The position numbers and the translations under genes were made by a program. A model generated the notes under the pieces. It worked only from the letters and a program-made list of their open reading frames with translations. It searched no databases and had not been told where the DNA came from. A stretch of DNA of 64,000 bases from an uncultured Eubacterium sp. (GTDB taxonomy: Bacteria > Bacillota > Clostridia > Lachnospirales > Lachnospiraceae). Shown here piece after piece: positions 43,144 through 51,434 of this stretch; the stretch's first letter is position 1, and each line of letters begins with the position of its first letter. The stretch spans positions 1 to 64,000 of the forward strand of contig CAKRDZ010000006.1 in the NCBI GenBank assembly GCA_934316845.1, given 5' to 3'.

Positions 43144-43680
43144 ATGGAAAAATTTACAATTTTAGGAAAAGAACTTGCTTATCATGGCAGGATCATAGAT
43201 TTTTACAAATTAAAGTTACGGACACCGGCAGGACATGAAGTTTCCTGGGATCATATTGAACACAAAGGGGCTTCTGCGGTTCTTCCGATCGATGCCGAGG
43301 GAAACGTGCTTACGGTGACACAATACCGTGGTGCCATTGATGATATTATGATTGAGATTCCGGCGGGCGGACGTGACAGTGTGGAAGAAGATTTTGCGGT
43401 TTGTGCGGCGAGAGAACTGGAAGAAGAGACCGGATTCCGAGCAGGAAGTCTGGAACATCTTGTGGATATCCATACGGCAGCTGCGTATACAAGCGAAAAA
43501 ATTGCCATTTATGTGGCAAAAGATCTGATTCCAAGCAGACAGCATCTTGATGAGGATGAGTTTGTTGACATCCGCAGATATACATTTGAAGAACTCAATG
43601 AAATGATCTTTTCAGGCAAGATCACGGATTCCAAGACAATTGCTGCGGTGATGGCATATCAGACCAAAGAGAGAAAATAA
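43144..43680 (+). CDS. NUDIX hydrolase, ADP-ribose pyrophosphatase type
   Basis: A 178-residue NUDIX enzyme. The Nudix box is complete: GRDSVEEDFAVCAARELEEE followed by TGF matches Gx5Ex7REUxEExGU. The upstream IEIPAGG and downstream TAAAYTSEKI are typical of the ADP-ribose branch (NudF/YqkG). GGAG lies 7 nt before the ATG at 43144. In Bacillus yqkG is found in the spoIIM region; here a SpoIIM-like gene follows, supporting both calls. Confidence 0.9.
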   Translation: MEKFTILGKELAYHGRIIDFYKLKLRTPAGHEVSWDHIEHKGASAVLPIDAEGNVLTVTQYRGAIDDIMIEIPAGGRDSVEEDFAVCAARELEEETGFRAGSLEHLVDIHTAAAYTSEKIAIYVAKDLIPSRQHLDEDEFVDIRRYTFEELNEMIFSGKITDSKTIAAVMAYQTKERK

Positions 43681-43746
43681 TCCGTGTACTATTTTTCCTT
43701 TGTCCGGCATAGGATATGATAAAGGACAGGCAAAGGGAGGAGTTGT

Positions 43747-44298
43747 ATGACTTTATTTGATTTTATAAAAGACCGGAAAAGGAAGGCAGTTTTGTTTTTC
43801 CTGACCGGTTTTTTTAGTGGCGGTATTCTTTATTTCCTCTGCCGGGAAGCAGCGGCAGATGCGTATGAAGAATTGTGGCAGAATGTAAAGATCTGGATAA
43901 CGGAAGAAATGCCGTTTGTGTCCACTTTTTTGTATACGTTATGGAGGCGGGGAAAGACCGCTTTTGTCATCTTTTTGGCAGGAAATACAAGGTGGAATCG
44001 AGGAGTGTTTCGGGCTTTTATCGTCTGGGAAGGGGGTAAGGCCGGGTTTTTAATGACGCTTATGTGTATGCATATGGGAGTCAAAGGCTTTTTTTGCTGT
44101 GTAGCGTCCGCAGTGCCGCATATGTTCTTTTTTGTACCTGCCTATGTGATTTTTATTTATGGCTGCCTGGAGAAAAAAAGAAAGTATAAAAGTGCTATTC
44201 AGGGCGGTTTTATCGCGGCTGTCGTACTTGGCTGTGTCGTACAGGCGGCGCTGGGACAAAAAGTGGTATTCGTTTTGCAATCGTTCACATTTTGGTAA
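43747..44298 (+). CDS. SpoIIM-like membrane protein
   Basis: A 183-residue membrane protein with about four to five hydrophobic segments. The segment GKAGFLMTLMCMHMGVKGFF followed by CCVASAVPHMFFFVPAYVI resembles the SpoIIM core, where a conserved G-GF and a P near the start of a helix are found. SpoIIM forms part of the DMP complex that drives engulfment during sporulation. The assignment is supported by the NUDIX neighbour. GGGAGGAG precedes the ATG. Confidence 0.65.
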   Translation: MTLFDFIKDRKRKAVLFFLTGFFSGGILYFLCREAAADAYEELWQNVKIWITEEMPFVSTFLYTLWRRGKTAFVIFLAGNTRWNRGVFRAFIVWEGGKAGFLMTLMCMHMGVKGFFCCVASAVPHMFFFVPAYVIFIYGCLEKKRKYKSAIQGGFIAAVVLGCVVQAALGQKVVFVLQSFTFW

Positions 44299-44358
44299 CA
44301 TAAAGATAGTACAATAAGAAAGTATTTTGTATTAGTCCGATTTAAGGAGGTTAAGGTT

Positions 44359-45435
44359 TTGATTGAAGTAACAAATTTAGTAAAGCGGTACGGCGACCGG
44401 AATGTCGTTGATAATCTGAGCTTTACGGTAGACAAAGGGCAGATAGTAGGTTTTCTGGGACCAAATGGTGCAGGTAAATCGACGACCATGAATATTATTA
44501 CCGGTTATATATCTGCGACAAGCGGAACAGTAAAAGTAAATGGGTATGATATCTATGATGACCCGGAAAAGGCAAAAGCGTGCATCGGATATCTTCCGGA
44601 GCAGCCTCCTGTATATCCGGATATGAAAGTAAGAGAATATCTTAATTTTGTGGCAGATCTGAAAAAAGTGAAAGTATCCGAAAAAGATAAAAAACTTCGT
44701 TATGTTATGAAATCTACGAAGATCCTGGATGTATCCGAACGACTGATCAAGCATTTGTCCAAAGGATACAAACAGCGTGTGGGACTTGCCGGCGCAATGC
44801 TTGGAGATCCGGATATTTTGATCTTAGACGAGCCTACGGTAGGACTGGATCCAAAGCAGATCATAGAGATCCGTAACCTGATCACGGAACTCAGTAAAAA
44901 TCATACGATTCTTCTGAGTTCACATATTATGCAGGAAGTAAGTGCGGTATGTAACCAGATCATCATTATCAATCAGGGACAGTTGATCCTGTATGATAAA
45001 CCGGAAAATATTTCCTCGCATATTGCACAGACCAATGATCTGACATTGACAATAAAAGGAAATAAAGATCTTATTAAGAGTATTATCGATTCTTTTGAAG
45101 AAGTGATCAATTCGAAGGTTCTTGGTACGGATACAAAAGAAGTTTACCAGGTGGAATTGTCCACTTCGATCGAGGATGACATCCGCGAAGCCCTGTTCTA
45201 CAAACTGTCAGATGCGAAATGTCCGGTCCTCGAACTGAACCATAAAGTGCCGACTCTGGAAGAAGTATTCCTTCGTCTGACCGGAGAGGGTACAAAGCAG
45301 TATGGCGGAAAAATGAGTAAAGAAGAGAAGAAGAAAATGAGACAAAAACTTGCAAAGCGCGAAGAGGCTGCGGAAAAAGAAGCAGAAAAAACAGCAGAAC
45401 GCGCAGAGCAGAGTGAAGAAAAGGAGGAACAATAA
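44359..45435 (+). CDS. ABC transporter ATP-binding protein (GldA-like)
   Basis: A 358-residue ATPase with a TTG start set by AAGGAGG 8 nt upstream. Walker A is GPNGAGKST near residue 35, the signature is LSKGYKQRVGLAGAM near 134 and Walker B ILILDEPTVGLDP near 154. After residue 310 there is a highly charged K/E/A helix that probably forms a coiled coil; it is not needed for the ATPase fold. It heads a four-gene operon (permease, GldG-like, DUF4340) known from Gld-type ABC systems. Confidence 0.92.
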   Translation: MIEVTNLVKRYGDRNVVDNLSFTVDKGQIVGFLGPNGAGKSTTMNIITGYISATSGTVKVNGYDIYDDPEKAKACIGYLPEQPPVYPDMKVREYLNFVADLKKVKVSEKDKKLRYVMKSTKILDVSERLIKHLSKGYKQRVGLAGAMLGDPDILILDEPTVGLDPKQIIEIRNLITELSKNHTILLSSHIMQEVSAVCNQIIIINQGQLILYDKPENISSHIAQTNDLTLTIKGNKDLIKSIIDSFEEVINSKVLGTDTKEVYQVELSTSIEDDIREALFYKLSDAKCPVLELNHKVPTLEEVFLRLTGEGTKQYGGKMSKEEKKKMRQKLAKREEAAEKEAEKTAERAEQSEEKEEQ

Positions 45436-45436
45436 C

Positions 45437-46327
45437 ATGTTTGCAGTTTATAAAAAGGAGTTAAAATCCTATTTTACCTCTGTGATCGGATGGGTATTTA
45501 TTGCGTTCTTTCTGGTCTTGGCTGGATTGTTTTTTATGGTATACAATCTGATGAGCGGATATACCAATTTTTCACTGGTATTGAGCAATGTGGAATTGTT
45601 TTTTATCCTGCTTCTGGTGCCGGTTCTTACGATGCGTATCATCGCAGAAGAAAACCGCCAGAAGACGGATCAGCTGCTGTACACATCTCCGGTATCGATC
45701 ACAAAGATCATTTTTGGAAAATATCTGGCGCTTCTCACCTTGTTTGGGATCGCGATGCTTATCGTATGTCTGTATCCGCTGATCCTGTCAGGACTTGTAA
45801 AACAGGTGGCGACGGGAACGGAGACGGTTGATTTTGCCATCGCATACGGAAGCATATTGGGATTCTTCCTTTTGGGAGCTGCGTATATTGCAATCGGTAT
45901 GTTTATCTCCTCACTGACAGAAAGTCAGGTGATCGCGGCAGTAGCATCAGGTGTCATTATGATCTTTACGTATCTTATGACAGGCCTTGCGAACCTGCTT
46001 CCTTCCGGACATACTTTCGTATTCTGGTTCCTTGCTGTCCTTATCCTGGTTCTTTCCGTGGGACTGTATTACTGGATCCACAATGGCTGGCTTGCAGCGA
46101 TCATCGGTGTGCTGGCAGAGGCTGCTTTGGTTATTCTGTTTCTTTTAAAGACAGAGAGTTTTGATGGTTTGATTGGTAATGTACTTGGTCAGATTTCTAT
46201 TACAGACCGTTACCAGAATTTTACGTATGGTATTTTTGATGTAAGCGCTCTGGCTTATTATGTCAGCGTCGCATTTTTGTTTGTATTTATTACCATTCAA
46301 AGAATTAAAAAGAAACGTTTTAATTAA
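45437..46327 (+). CDS. ABC-2 type permease (GldF-like)
   Basis: A 296-residue permease with six hydrophobic segments and a short cytoplasmic N-terminus (MFAVYKKELKSYFTSVIGW), as in GldF and NosY-like proteins. AAGGAGG lies 9 nt before the ATG at 45437, one base after the ATPase stop. The C-terminal RIKKKRFN end is basic. It would form the channel for the preceding ATPase. Confidence 0.88.
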   Translation: MFAVYKKELKSYFTSVIGWVFIAFFLVLAGLFFMVYNLMSGYTNFSLVLSNVELFFILLLVPVLTMRIIAEENRQKTDQLLYTSPVSITKIIFGKYLALLTLFGIAMLIVCLYPLILSGLVKQVATGTETVDFAIAYGSILGFFLLGAAYIAIGMFISSLTESQVIAAVASGVIMIFTYLMTGLANLLPSGHTFVFWFLAVLILVLSVGLYYWIHNGWLAAIIGVLAEAALVILFLLKTESFDGLIGNVLGQISITDRYQNFTYGIFDVSALAYYVSVAFLFVFITIQRIKKKRFN

Positions 46328-46350
46328 GGACGCTTCGGATTGGAGGAAAC

Positions 46351-47790
46351 ATGAAAGGCATAAAAAATAGTTTTAAAAGCCGTAAGTTTAAGATGGGCGG
46401 CTACCAGACGCTGGTCATGGTGATCGTGATCATTCTTGTCATAGGACTGAATCTGGTTATAAATAAAATGAATATTACCGTAGACCTCAGTAGTCAGAAA
46501 ATGTTTACCCTGACAGAGGATACGACAAATCTTGTCAGCAAGATTAAAGATAAAGTAACGCTGTATTACATGTGTCAGGACGGCAGCGAAGTGACGCAGA
46601 TTGAAAAAGTAGTGGATAATTACGATGGACTCGGATCTGTAAAAGTAGTGAAAAAAGACCCGGTTGTTTATCCAAATTTTTCCAAATCCTATACAGATGA
46701 AGAAATTCAAAGCAATGATGTCATTGTTGTCAATGAGACAAATGGAAAGAGCAAACTGGTAAGCCAGTCCGATATGCTTGTGGCAGAAATGAATTATCAG
46801 ACAATGTCACAGGAGGTCAGCACATTAGATGCAGAGGGACAGATTACGGCAGCGATCCAGAGTGTGACATCTGCAAATTCAACAACTCTTTATTATACGT
46901 CCGGTCATAGTGAGCAGGAAATGGACTCGACATTTAAAGATGTTTTGAATAAATCCAACATTGATACGAAGGAACTTGCGACGGAGTCCGCAGAAAGTGT
47001 GCCGGATGACTGCAGTATCCTTTTGATCAATGGGCCACAGTATGATTTTACGGAAGCAGAGTATAAGGTGTTGTCAAGTTATCTGAAGGAAGGCGGAAAG
47101 GCAATGTTCTTCCTCTATCCTACGACAACTGAAAAAATGACATATTTTTACAAATTGCTTTCCGATTACGGTGTCAATGTATCCGATGGTTATATCATTG
47201 ATTCCGAAGGCTCGTACTCTTCCCAGTATCCGATGTATCTGACACCGACGATGGAAGACAGCGATCTGACAAAAGACGTTACGGATACACAGAAGGTCGT
47301 TATTCCAATTTGTAAGGGTATGACGGTACAGAGTGATGTAAGAAGTACTTTGACGGTAGAAAATATGATGTCTACGACAGACAGTGCGTACGCAAAGACG
47401 AACATCAAATCGCAGACCGTGGACAAAGAGGACGGCGATATCAATGGACCATTTAGTGTCGCTCTTTCGATTAAGGATTCGTATGCAGAGAAGACCAAAG
47501 GAACGGGGCATGCTACGGAGATTGTAGTATTTGGTTCGGTTAGTTTTGAAACCTCGACGTTCTTGGAGACGAACCAGTTTGGTAACCGAACAGTTCTGTT
47601 GAATTCCCTGTCGTACCTGTCCGGCGAAGAGACAACGACATTGGCAATTCCGACAAGAAGTCTGCAGCAGGAGACAGTACAGATTCAGGAAAGTGACATA
47701 ATCTTCTTTACGGTTCTGCTCGTAGTACTCATTCCGCTTATTCTTCTTGGAATCGGATTATTTATCTGGATCAAAAGGAGGAAGAACTGA
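46351..47790 (+). CDS. GldG-like auxiliary protein of an ABC transporter
   Basis: A 479-residue protein with one N-terminal membrane helix (about 20-38), a large extracytoplasmic region and a C-terminal helix (about 450-475) ending RRKN. The extracellular part begins with VDLSSQKMFTLTEDT, the hallmark of GldG/IFT52-like ABC partners, and contains YYTSGHSEQ. The stop codon overlaps the next ATG by one base. GldG is needed with GldA and GldF in gliding bacteria; here the substrate is unknown. Confidence 0.85.
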   Translation: MKGIKNSFKSRKFKMGGYQTLVMVIVIILVIGLNLVINKMNITVDLSSQKMFTLTEDTTNLVSKIKDKVTLYYMCQDGSEVTQIEKVVDNYDGLGSVKVVKKDPVVYPNFSKSYTDEEIQSNDVIVVNETNGKSKLVSQSDMLVAEMNYQTMSQEVSTLDAEGQITAAIQSVTSANSTTLYYTSGHSEQEMDSTFKDVLNKSNIDTKELATESAESVPDDCSILLINGPQYDFTEAEYKVLSSYLKEGGKAMFFLYPTTTEKMTYFYKLLSDYGVNVSDGYIIDSEGSYSSQYPMYLTPTMEDSDLTKDVTDTQKVVIPICKGMTVQSDVRSTLTVENMMSTTDSAYAKTNIKSQTVDKEDGDINGPFSVALSIKDSYAEKTKGTGHATEIVVFGSVSFETSTFLETNQFGNRTVLLNSLSYLSGEETTTLAIPTRSLQQETVQIQESDIIFFTVLLVVLIPLILLGIGLFIWIKRRKN

Positions 47791-49370
47791 TGAGCAAAGG
47801 AAAAAAGCAGTTACTTACGGTGATTGGTTTGCTTCTTTTGCTGGCAGCGATGGTCTGTGCGTATGTTTTTGTCCCGAAGGGCGAAAGTGACACGTCGGAC
47901 GAAGACGGGACGAAGGATACGGCAGCGAACACAGTAGAAGTGATCAATATTGAAAAAGACAATGTGTCAGAAATTTCCATCACGTTAGGTGCTGTTACAG
48001 ATGGAAAGCGACAGACAGAAATTCATTTGAAGAAGGATGGCGATTCTTGGAAATTTGCAGACGATGCTTCGATTCCGATTGATTCGGATCAGGTAGACAG
48101 CTTGATCGGAAGTATCAGCCCGGTAAAGGCATCGCAGAAGATTCAGACAGCAGATACTTCTCTTTCCGATTACGGTCTGGAAATCCCGGAGCAGACGGTA
48201 ACGTTTACGACAAGCGATGGACAGACATATTCCTTTAAGTTTGGTTCCAGTGTGCCGGATAACGGTGGAAAATATGGTGTCTATGGAGACGACGCACAGG
48301 TGTATGCCTTTACGGAGACATTTTGCAGTAAATTTGATATCACGAAAAACAGCCTGATCCAAAAAGATACGATCGATTCCATTGATTCCGAATATCTGAC
48401 TTCCATTGAAGTAAAGAATAAGGGCGTTTCGACGTTCAAAGCGGAAGTGGTGCCGGACGACGAAAAGATTGATGCGTATACAAACTGGATCATTTCGAAG
48501 CCTTACAAAAAGGCGCTGGCCGGCTCTTCTACCAATGACTGGACGACATTGCAGGATTCCTTTACAGACGTTACACTCGGAGATCTGGTAGAATATGGAA
48601 GCAAAAAACTGAAGAAATACGGTCTGACGGATGCCGATCCGGCAGGAGAGATCGAGGTCAAATACTTTGCCGTACCGGATGGCTACACGATGCCGTCGGC
48701 GACGGAAGCACCGACCGATAGTTCTTCCCGTACAACCGGGGAAAACAATATCAAAAACAAGGCTAATCTGGTGCCGGAAAAAGACCGTATCAACAAAGGA
48801 TATACCCTGCTTGTCGGCAATAAGACAAAAGACGGAAACAATTTCTATGTACGCCTGAAAGACAACCACAATGTATATCTGATGGCGAAAGATACGCTGG
48901 AGTCGATGCTGACAGTCGATGCGTATACGTATATGGATCACAGTATTTATTCCACACTGGCAACGGACATTGACGGATACGATGTTACGATTGGCGATCA
49001 GAAGATTTCCGTGACCCGTACCTCAACCGGCAAGAAAAATTCTGCCGGCAAGGAAACCAATATATGGACGGTCAATGGCAAAGAAGTACCGGACGACAAG
49101 GAAGATGATTTCCTTTCTCCGTATTCGAAAGCCTACCTCCTTGAGTTCTCCTCGTTTGCCAAAAAGGATGTGAAACCGGCAAGCGACAAACCGGTATTAA
49201 AGGTCGTATACCACGAATCAAACCGCGACGTGACGGTGACTTACCGCCCATATGACGGTACAAACTTCTACCGTGTTGACAAAAATGGAATGGATTATTT
49301 CCTTGTCGATAAATTGTCGGTAGATGCAGTAATCGAGGCATTTAAGACATTGCCGGATGTAGTGAAATAA
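47790..49370 (+). CDS. DUF4340 domain protein
   Basis: A 526-residue protein anchored by one N-terminal helix (about 8-27) and otherwise extracytoplasmic and beta-rich. DUF4340 repeats are recognisable from LKKDGDSWKF and the FKFGSSVPDNGGKYGVYG pattern, with similar units further on (VNGKEVPDDKE, YFLVDKLSVDAV). DUF4340 proteins regularly follow GldG-like genes and probably complete the same envelope export or assembly complex. A strong terminator follows. Confidence 0.85.
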   Translation: MSKGKKQLLTVIGLLLLLAAMVCAYVFVPKGESDTSDEDGTKDTAANTVEVINIEKDNVSEISITLGAVTDGKRQTEIHLKKDGDSWKFADDASIPIDSDQVDSLIGSISPVKASQKIQTADTSLSDYGLEIPEQTVTFTTSDGQTYSFKFGSSVPDNGGKYGVYGDDAQVYAFTETFCSKFDITKNSLIQKDTIDSIDSEYLTSIEVKNKGVSTFKAEVVPDDEKIDAYTNWIISKPYKKALAGSSTNDWTTLQDSFTDVTLGDLVEYGSKKLKKYGLTDADPAGEIEVKYFAVPDGYTMPSATEAPTDSSSRTTGENNIKNKANLVPEKDRINKGYTLLVGNKTKDGNNFYVRLKDNHNVYLMAKDTLESMLTVDAYTYMDHSIYSTLATDIDGYDVTIGDQKISVTRTSTGKKNSAGKETNIWTVNGKEVPDDKEDDFLSPYSKAYLLEFSSFAKKDVKPASDKPVLKVVYHESNRDVTVTYRPYDGTNFYRVDKNGMDYFLVDKLSVDAVIEAFKTLPDVVK

Positions 49371-49385
49371 AGTGAAAAGTGAGGG

Positions 49386-49428
49386 CAGCCTGTCAGGACA
49401 ATGAAAATTGTCCGGCAGGCTGTTTTTT
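49386..49428 (+). terminator. Terminator of the Gld-like operon
   Basis: CAGCCTG/CAGGCTG and GGACAAT/ATTGTCC form two stacked stems around GAAA, followed by six T residues. Confidence 0.92.
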
Positions 49429-49473
49429 GTAAACAAGGCACCATGGAATCTTGGAATATGGTTTAGAAAGCGT

Positions 49474-49756
49474 GGCATGACATTGGGAGGGAGGCGGTCA
49501 TGCCGGGAGAGGGAAAACAGGGAAATGGCATGACATTGGGAAGGGAGGCGGTCATGCCGGGAGAGGAAAACAGGGAAATGGCATGACATTGGGAAGGGAG
49601 GCGGTCATGCCGGGAGAGGGAAAAGAGGAATTGGCATGACATTGGGGAGAGAGGCAGTCATGCCAAAAGAGGGGAAAAGAGGATATGGCATGACATTTGG
49701 GAGGAAGGCGGTCATGCCGGGAGAGGGAAAAGAGGGAATTGGCATGACTTTGGGGA
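49474..49756. repeat. Tandem array of 53-54 bp palindromic units
   Basis: GGCATGAC recurs at 49474, 49527, 49580, 49633, 49687 and 49741. In the first five units it pairs with GTCATGCC about 17 nt later, giving 8-bp perfect stems; the sixth unit is truncated. Units are joined by G/A-rich linkers (GGGAGAGGGAAAA). Loop and linker bases vary while the stem arms do not. The array lies between the Gld-like operon terminator and the phosphatase gene, with no ORF of its own. Confidence 0.88.
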
Positions 49757-49757
49757 A

Positions 49758-49801
49758 AAAGGCAACCAATACGCGAGAAGTTTCCCGAATAGGTTGCCTT
49801 T
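49758..49801. repeat. Hairpin with the same stem as the left-edge array
   Basis: AAAGGCAACC (49758-49767) and GGTTGCCTTT (49792-49801) are perfect 10-bp arms around a 24-nt loop. The arm contains the AAAGGCAAC/GTTGCCTTT stem that is repeated eight times at 1-505, linking the two arrays. Confidence 0.8.
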
Positions 49802-49996
49802 AAAGCAAGCATGTCTGCCCAGAGGCAGCCAAAAAAGAAGACCCTGTCAATCCAGGTTGCTTTTTCTGGCATTTATTGTATCGCAGCAAAATAAACCACC
49901 GGCTATGCCGGTGTAATTAATGGCACTCTTTGGTAGAAATCCGGGAGTGTTTTTGGTATAATAGGGAATGTTAAAAACATTTTGAGGAGAAGAGAT
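49802..49996 (+). promoter_or_regulatory. Leader region of the phosphatase gene with extended -10 box
   Basis: A small hairpin (CACCGGC/GCCGGTG, about 49897-49913) may be a weak terminator. TATAAT at 49957-49962 is preceded by TGG, an extended -10 element, and there is no good -35 box. GAGGAG lies just before the ATG at 49997. Confidence 0.5.
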
Positions 49997-50677
49997 ATGG
50001 TTCGCAGTTTACTTAGTACAACGGAGAATACCAGAGACTTGGGCGGATATATAACAAGAACGGGAAAACAGACAAGATACGAGAGTATCCTGCGCAGTGA
50101 TGTTCAGAATTATCCGAGCGGGGAAGATATTGAATTTTTAAAAATGAAGAATATAACAACGATTATTGATATGCGTGGGCAAAAGGATGTAGATAGAAAG
50201 CCGAGCGGTTTCGCAAATAGAAACGACTTTGAGTATTATAATTTTCAAATTAGCGAAGGCAGTGGTGTGCCGGAATCGGTGGAGGCTGTGCCTATAAGTT
50301 ATATGAGTATTGCAAGAGCAAAGGAAATACCGAATGTATTTAAATGTATAGCAAATGCTAAGACAGGCGTAATGTTTAATTGTACAGCGGGCAAAGACAG
50401 GACCGGTGTAGTTTCTGCGATTTTATTACTGCATGCCGGCGTATGTGATGAAGATATTGTAGAGAATTATGTATTGACTAGGGAGTATGGAAAAGGACGC
50501 TTGGAATTGATACATAAGAATTTTCCGGAATTGGATATGAATGTAGTAACGCCTTGCAAAATGTTTATGGAACAGTTTTTAAGATTGTTTCGAGCGGAAT
50601 ATGGCGATACCGATAAATATTTTAGAATAATCGGACTTAATGATGAAGAAATCAAGGCATTAAGAGATAAATTGTAG
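49997..50677 (+). CDS. Tyrosine-protein phosphatase (Y_phosphatase3 type)
   Basis: A 226-residue cytoplasmic phosphatase. TTENTRDLGGY near residue 7 is the family start and FNCTAGKDRTGVV near 131 is the Cx5R active-site loop (C..GKDR). Such enzymes act on phosphotyrosine or phosphoinositides. Codons are distinctly AT-richer than in most neighbours (many ATA and AAT), and the gene lies between two repeat-rich gaps, so it may be acquired. No cognate kinase is adjacent. Confidence 0.88.
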   Translation: MVRSLLSTTENTRDLGGYITRTGKQTRYESILRSDVQNYPSGEDIEFLKMKNITTIIDMRGQKDVDRKPSGFANRNDFEYYNFQISEGSGVPESVEAVPISYMSIARAKEIPNVFKCIANAKTGVMFNCTAGKDRTGVVSAILLLHAGVCDEDIVENYVLTREYGKGRLELIHKNFPELDMNVVTPCKMFMEQFLRLFRAEYGDTDKYFRIIGLNDEEIKALRDKL

Positions 50678-50734
50678 GAAGCAGATGTCTTAAACTTATA
50701 CTATGTCATGCAAATTTTTTGAATATAATATGTT

Positions 50735-50913
50735 TTTACAGTCTTGCTATATAGGAAAAAATAAGTCCCTGTTTTTGTATGAGGGATTTAGAACACCGTC
50801 GGTACATAGAGGGCGTAGTTTGCCCTCATGTACCGTTACGAGTGTTCTTCTAAGCGAAAGCGGTCCCGAATGGAAAAGCAGGGGCTTATTTTTCTTATAA
50901 GCAAAACTGTAAA
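50735..50913. repeat. 179-bp nested fold-back element
   Basis: Outer ends TTTACAGT and ACTGTAAA are followed inward by imperfect arms containing AAAAATAAG with CTTATTTTT and CCCTG with CAGGG. A central stem is formed by AGAACAC/GTGTTCT, GGTACAT/ATGTACC and AGGGC/GCCCT. It fills most of the gap between the phosphatase and the gntR-ABC operon. It resembles the other two large fold-backs in layout but not in sequence. Confidence 0.72.
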
Positions 50914-50942
50914 TATTTTTCTAAAGAAGTAAAAAAAGCCCC

Positions 50943-50971
50943 TTGACATTTCCGTTTTCTAAGAGTATACT
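50943..50971 (+). promoter_or_regulatory. Promoter of the gntR-ABC operon
   Basis: TTGACA (50943-50948) and TATACT (50966-50971) with a 17-bp spacer form a near-perfect vegetative promoter. The first operator half-site begins at the base after the -10 box. Confidence 0.85.
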
Positions 50972-51016
50972 AACTGTATCATCACAAATAGTACAGTTGG
51001 TACAGATGATACAGTT
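50972..51016. promoter_or_regulatory. GntR-type operator: 12-bp inverted repeat
   Basis: AACTGTATCATC (50972-50983) and GATGATACAGTT (51005-51016) are perfect inverted repeats separated by 21 bp. The gap contains the related sequence GTACAGTTGGTACAG. Because it covers the transcription start and precedes the gntR gene, it most likely serves autorepression. Confidence 0.8.
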
Positions 51017-51038
51017 GCTTGGAAAGGGAGGTGACGAT

Positions 51039-51416
51039 ATGATTGAGATTAATCCGACAAGCAGCCAGCCAATCTTTGAGCAGATCATCGCGCAAGTGAA
51101 GATGGCGGTGCTCAAAGGGCTTTTAAAACCGGGGGACAGCATTCCGTCGGTTCGGAAGATGGCGCTTTCGCTGTCTGTGACACCGGGGACGGTGGCAAAA
51201 GCGTACAGCGAGTTGGAGCGGCAGCAAGTGATCGTGACAATTCGCGGAAAAGGTGCTTATATCGCGGAGACAGGAGAGATACAGCCTTCGGAGAGGCAGA
51301 AAGAGCAGGGAAAACAGAAACTAAAAGAAGCCTGTGTAGAAATGATATATCTGGGTTTTTCCAAAAAGGAGATTTTGAAGATGGTGGAAGAACTGTATGA
51401 GACAGCGACTTCATAA
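51039..51416 (+). CDS. GntR family regulator, YtrA subfamily
   Basis: A 125-residue repressor. The winged helix (about 1-75) has QPIFEQIIAQVKMAVLKG, GDSIPSVRKMALSLSV and the wing VTIRGKGAYI. The short helical tail is typical of the YtrA group, which controls adjacent ABC genes. GGGAGGTG lies 6 nt before the ATG at 51039. It likely binds the inverted repeat at 50972-51016. Confidence 0.9.
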   Translation: MIEINPTSSQPIFEQIIAQVKMAVLKGLLKPGDSIPSVRKMALSLSVTPGTVAKAYSELERQQVIVTIRGKGAYIAETGEIQPSERQKEQGKQKLKEACVEMIYLGFSKKEILKMVEELYETATS

Positions 51417-51434
51417 AGAAAGGAAGGGGAAACG

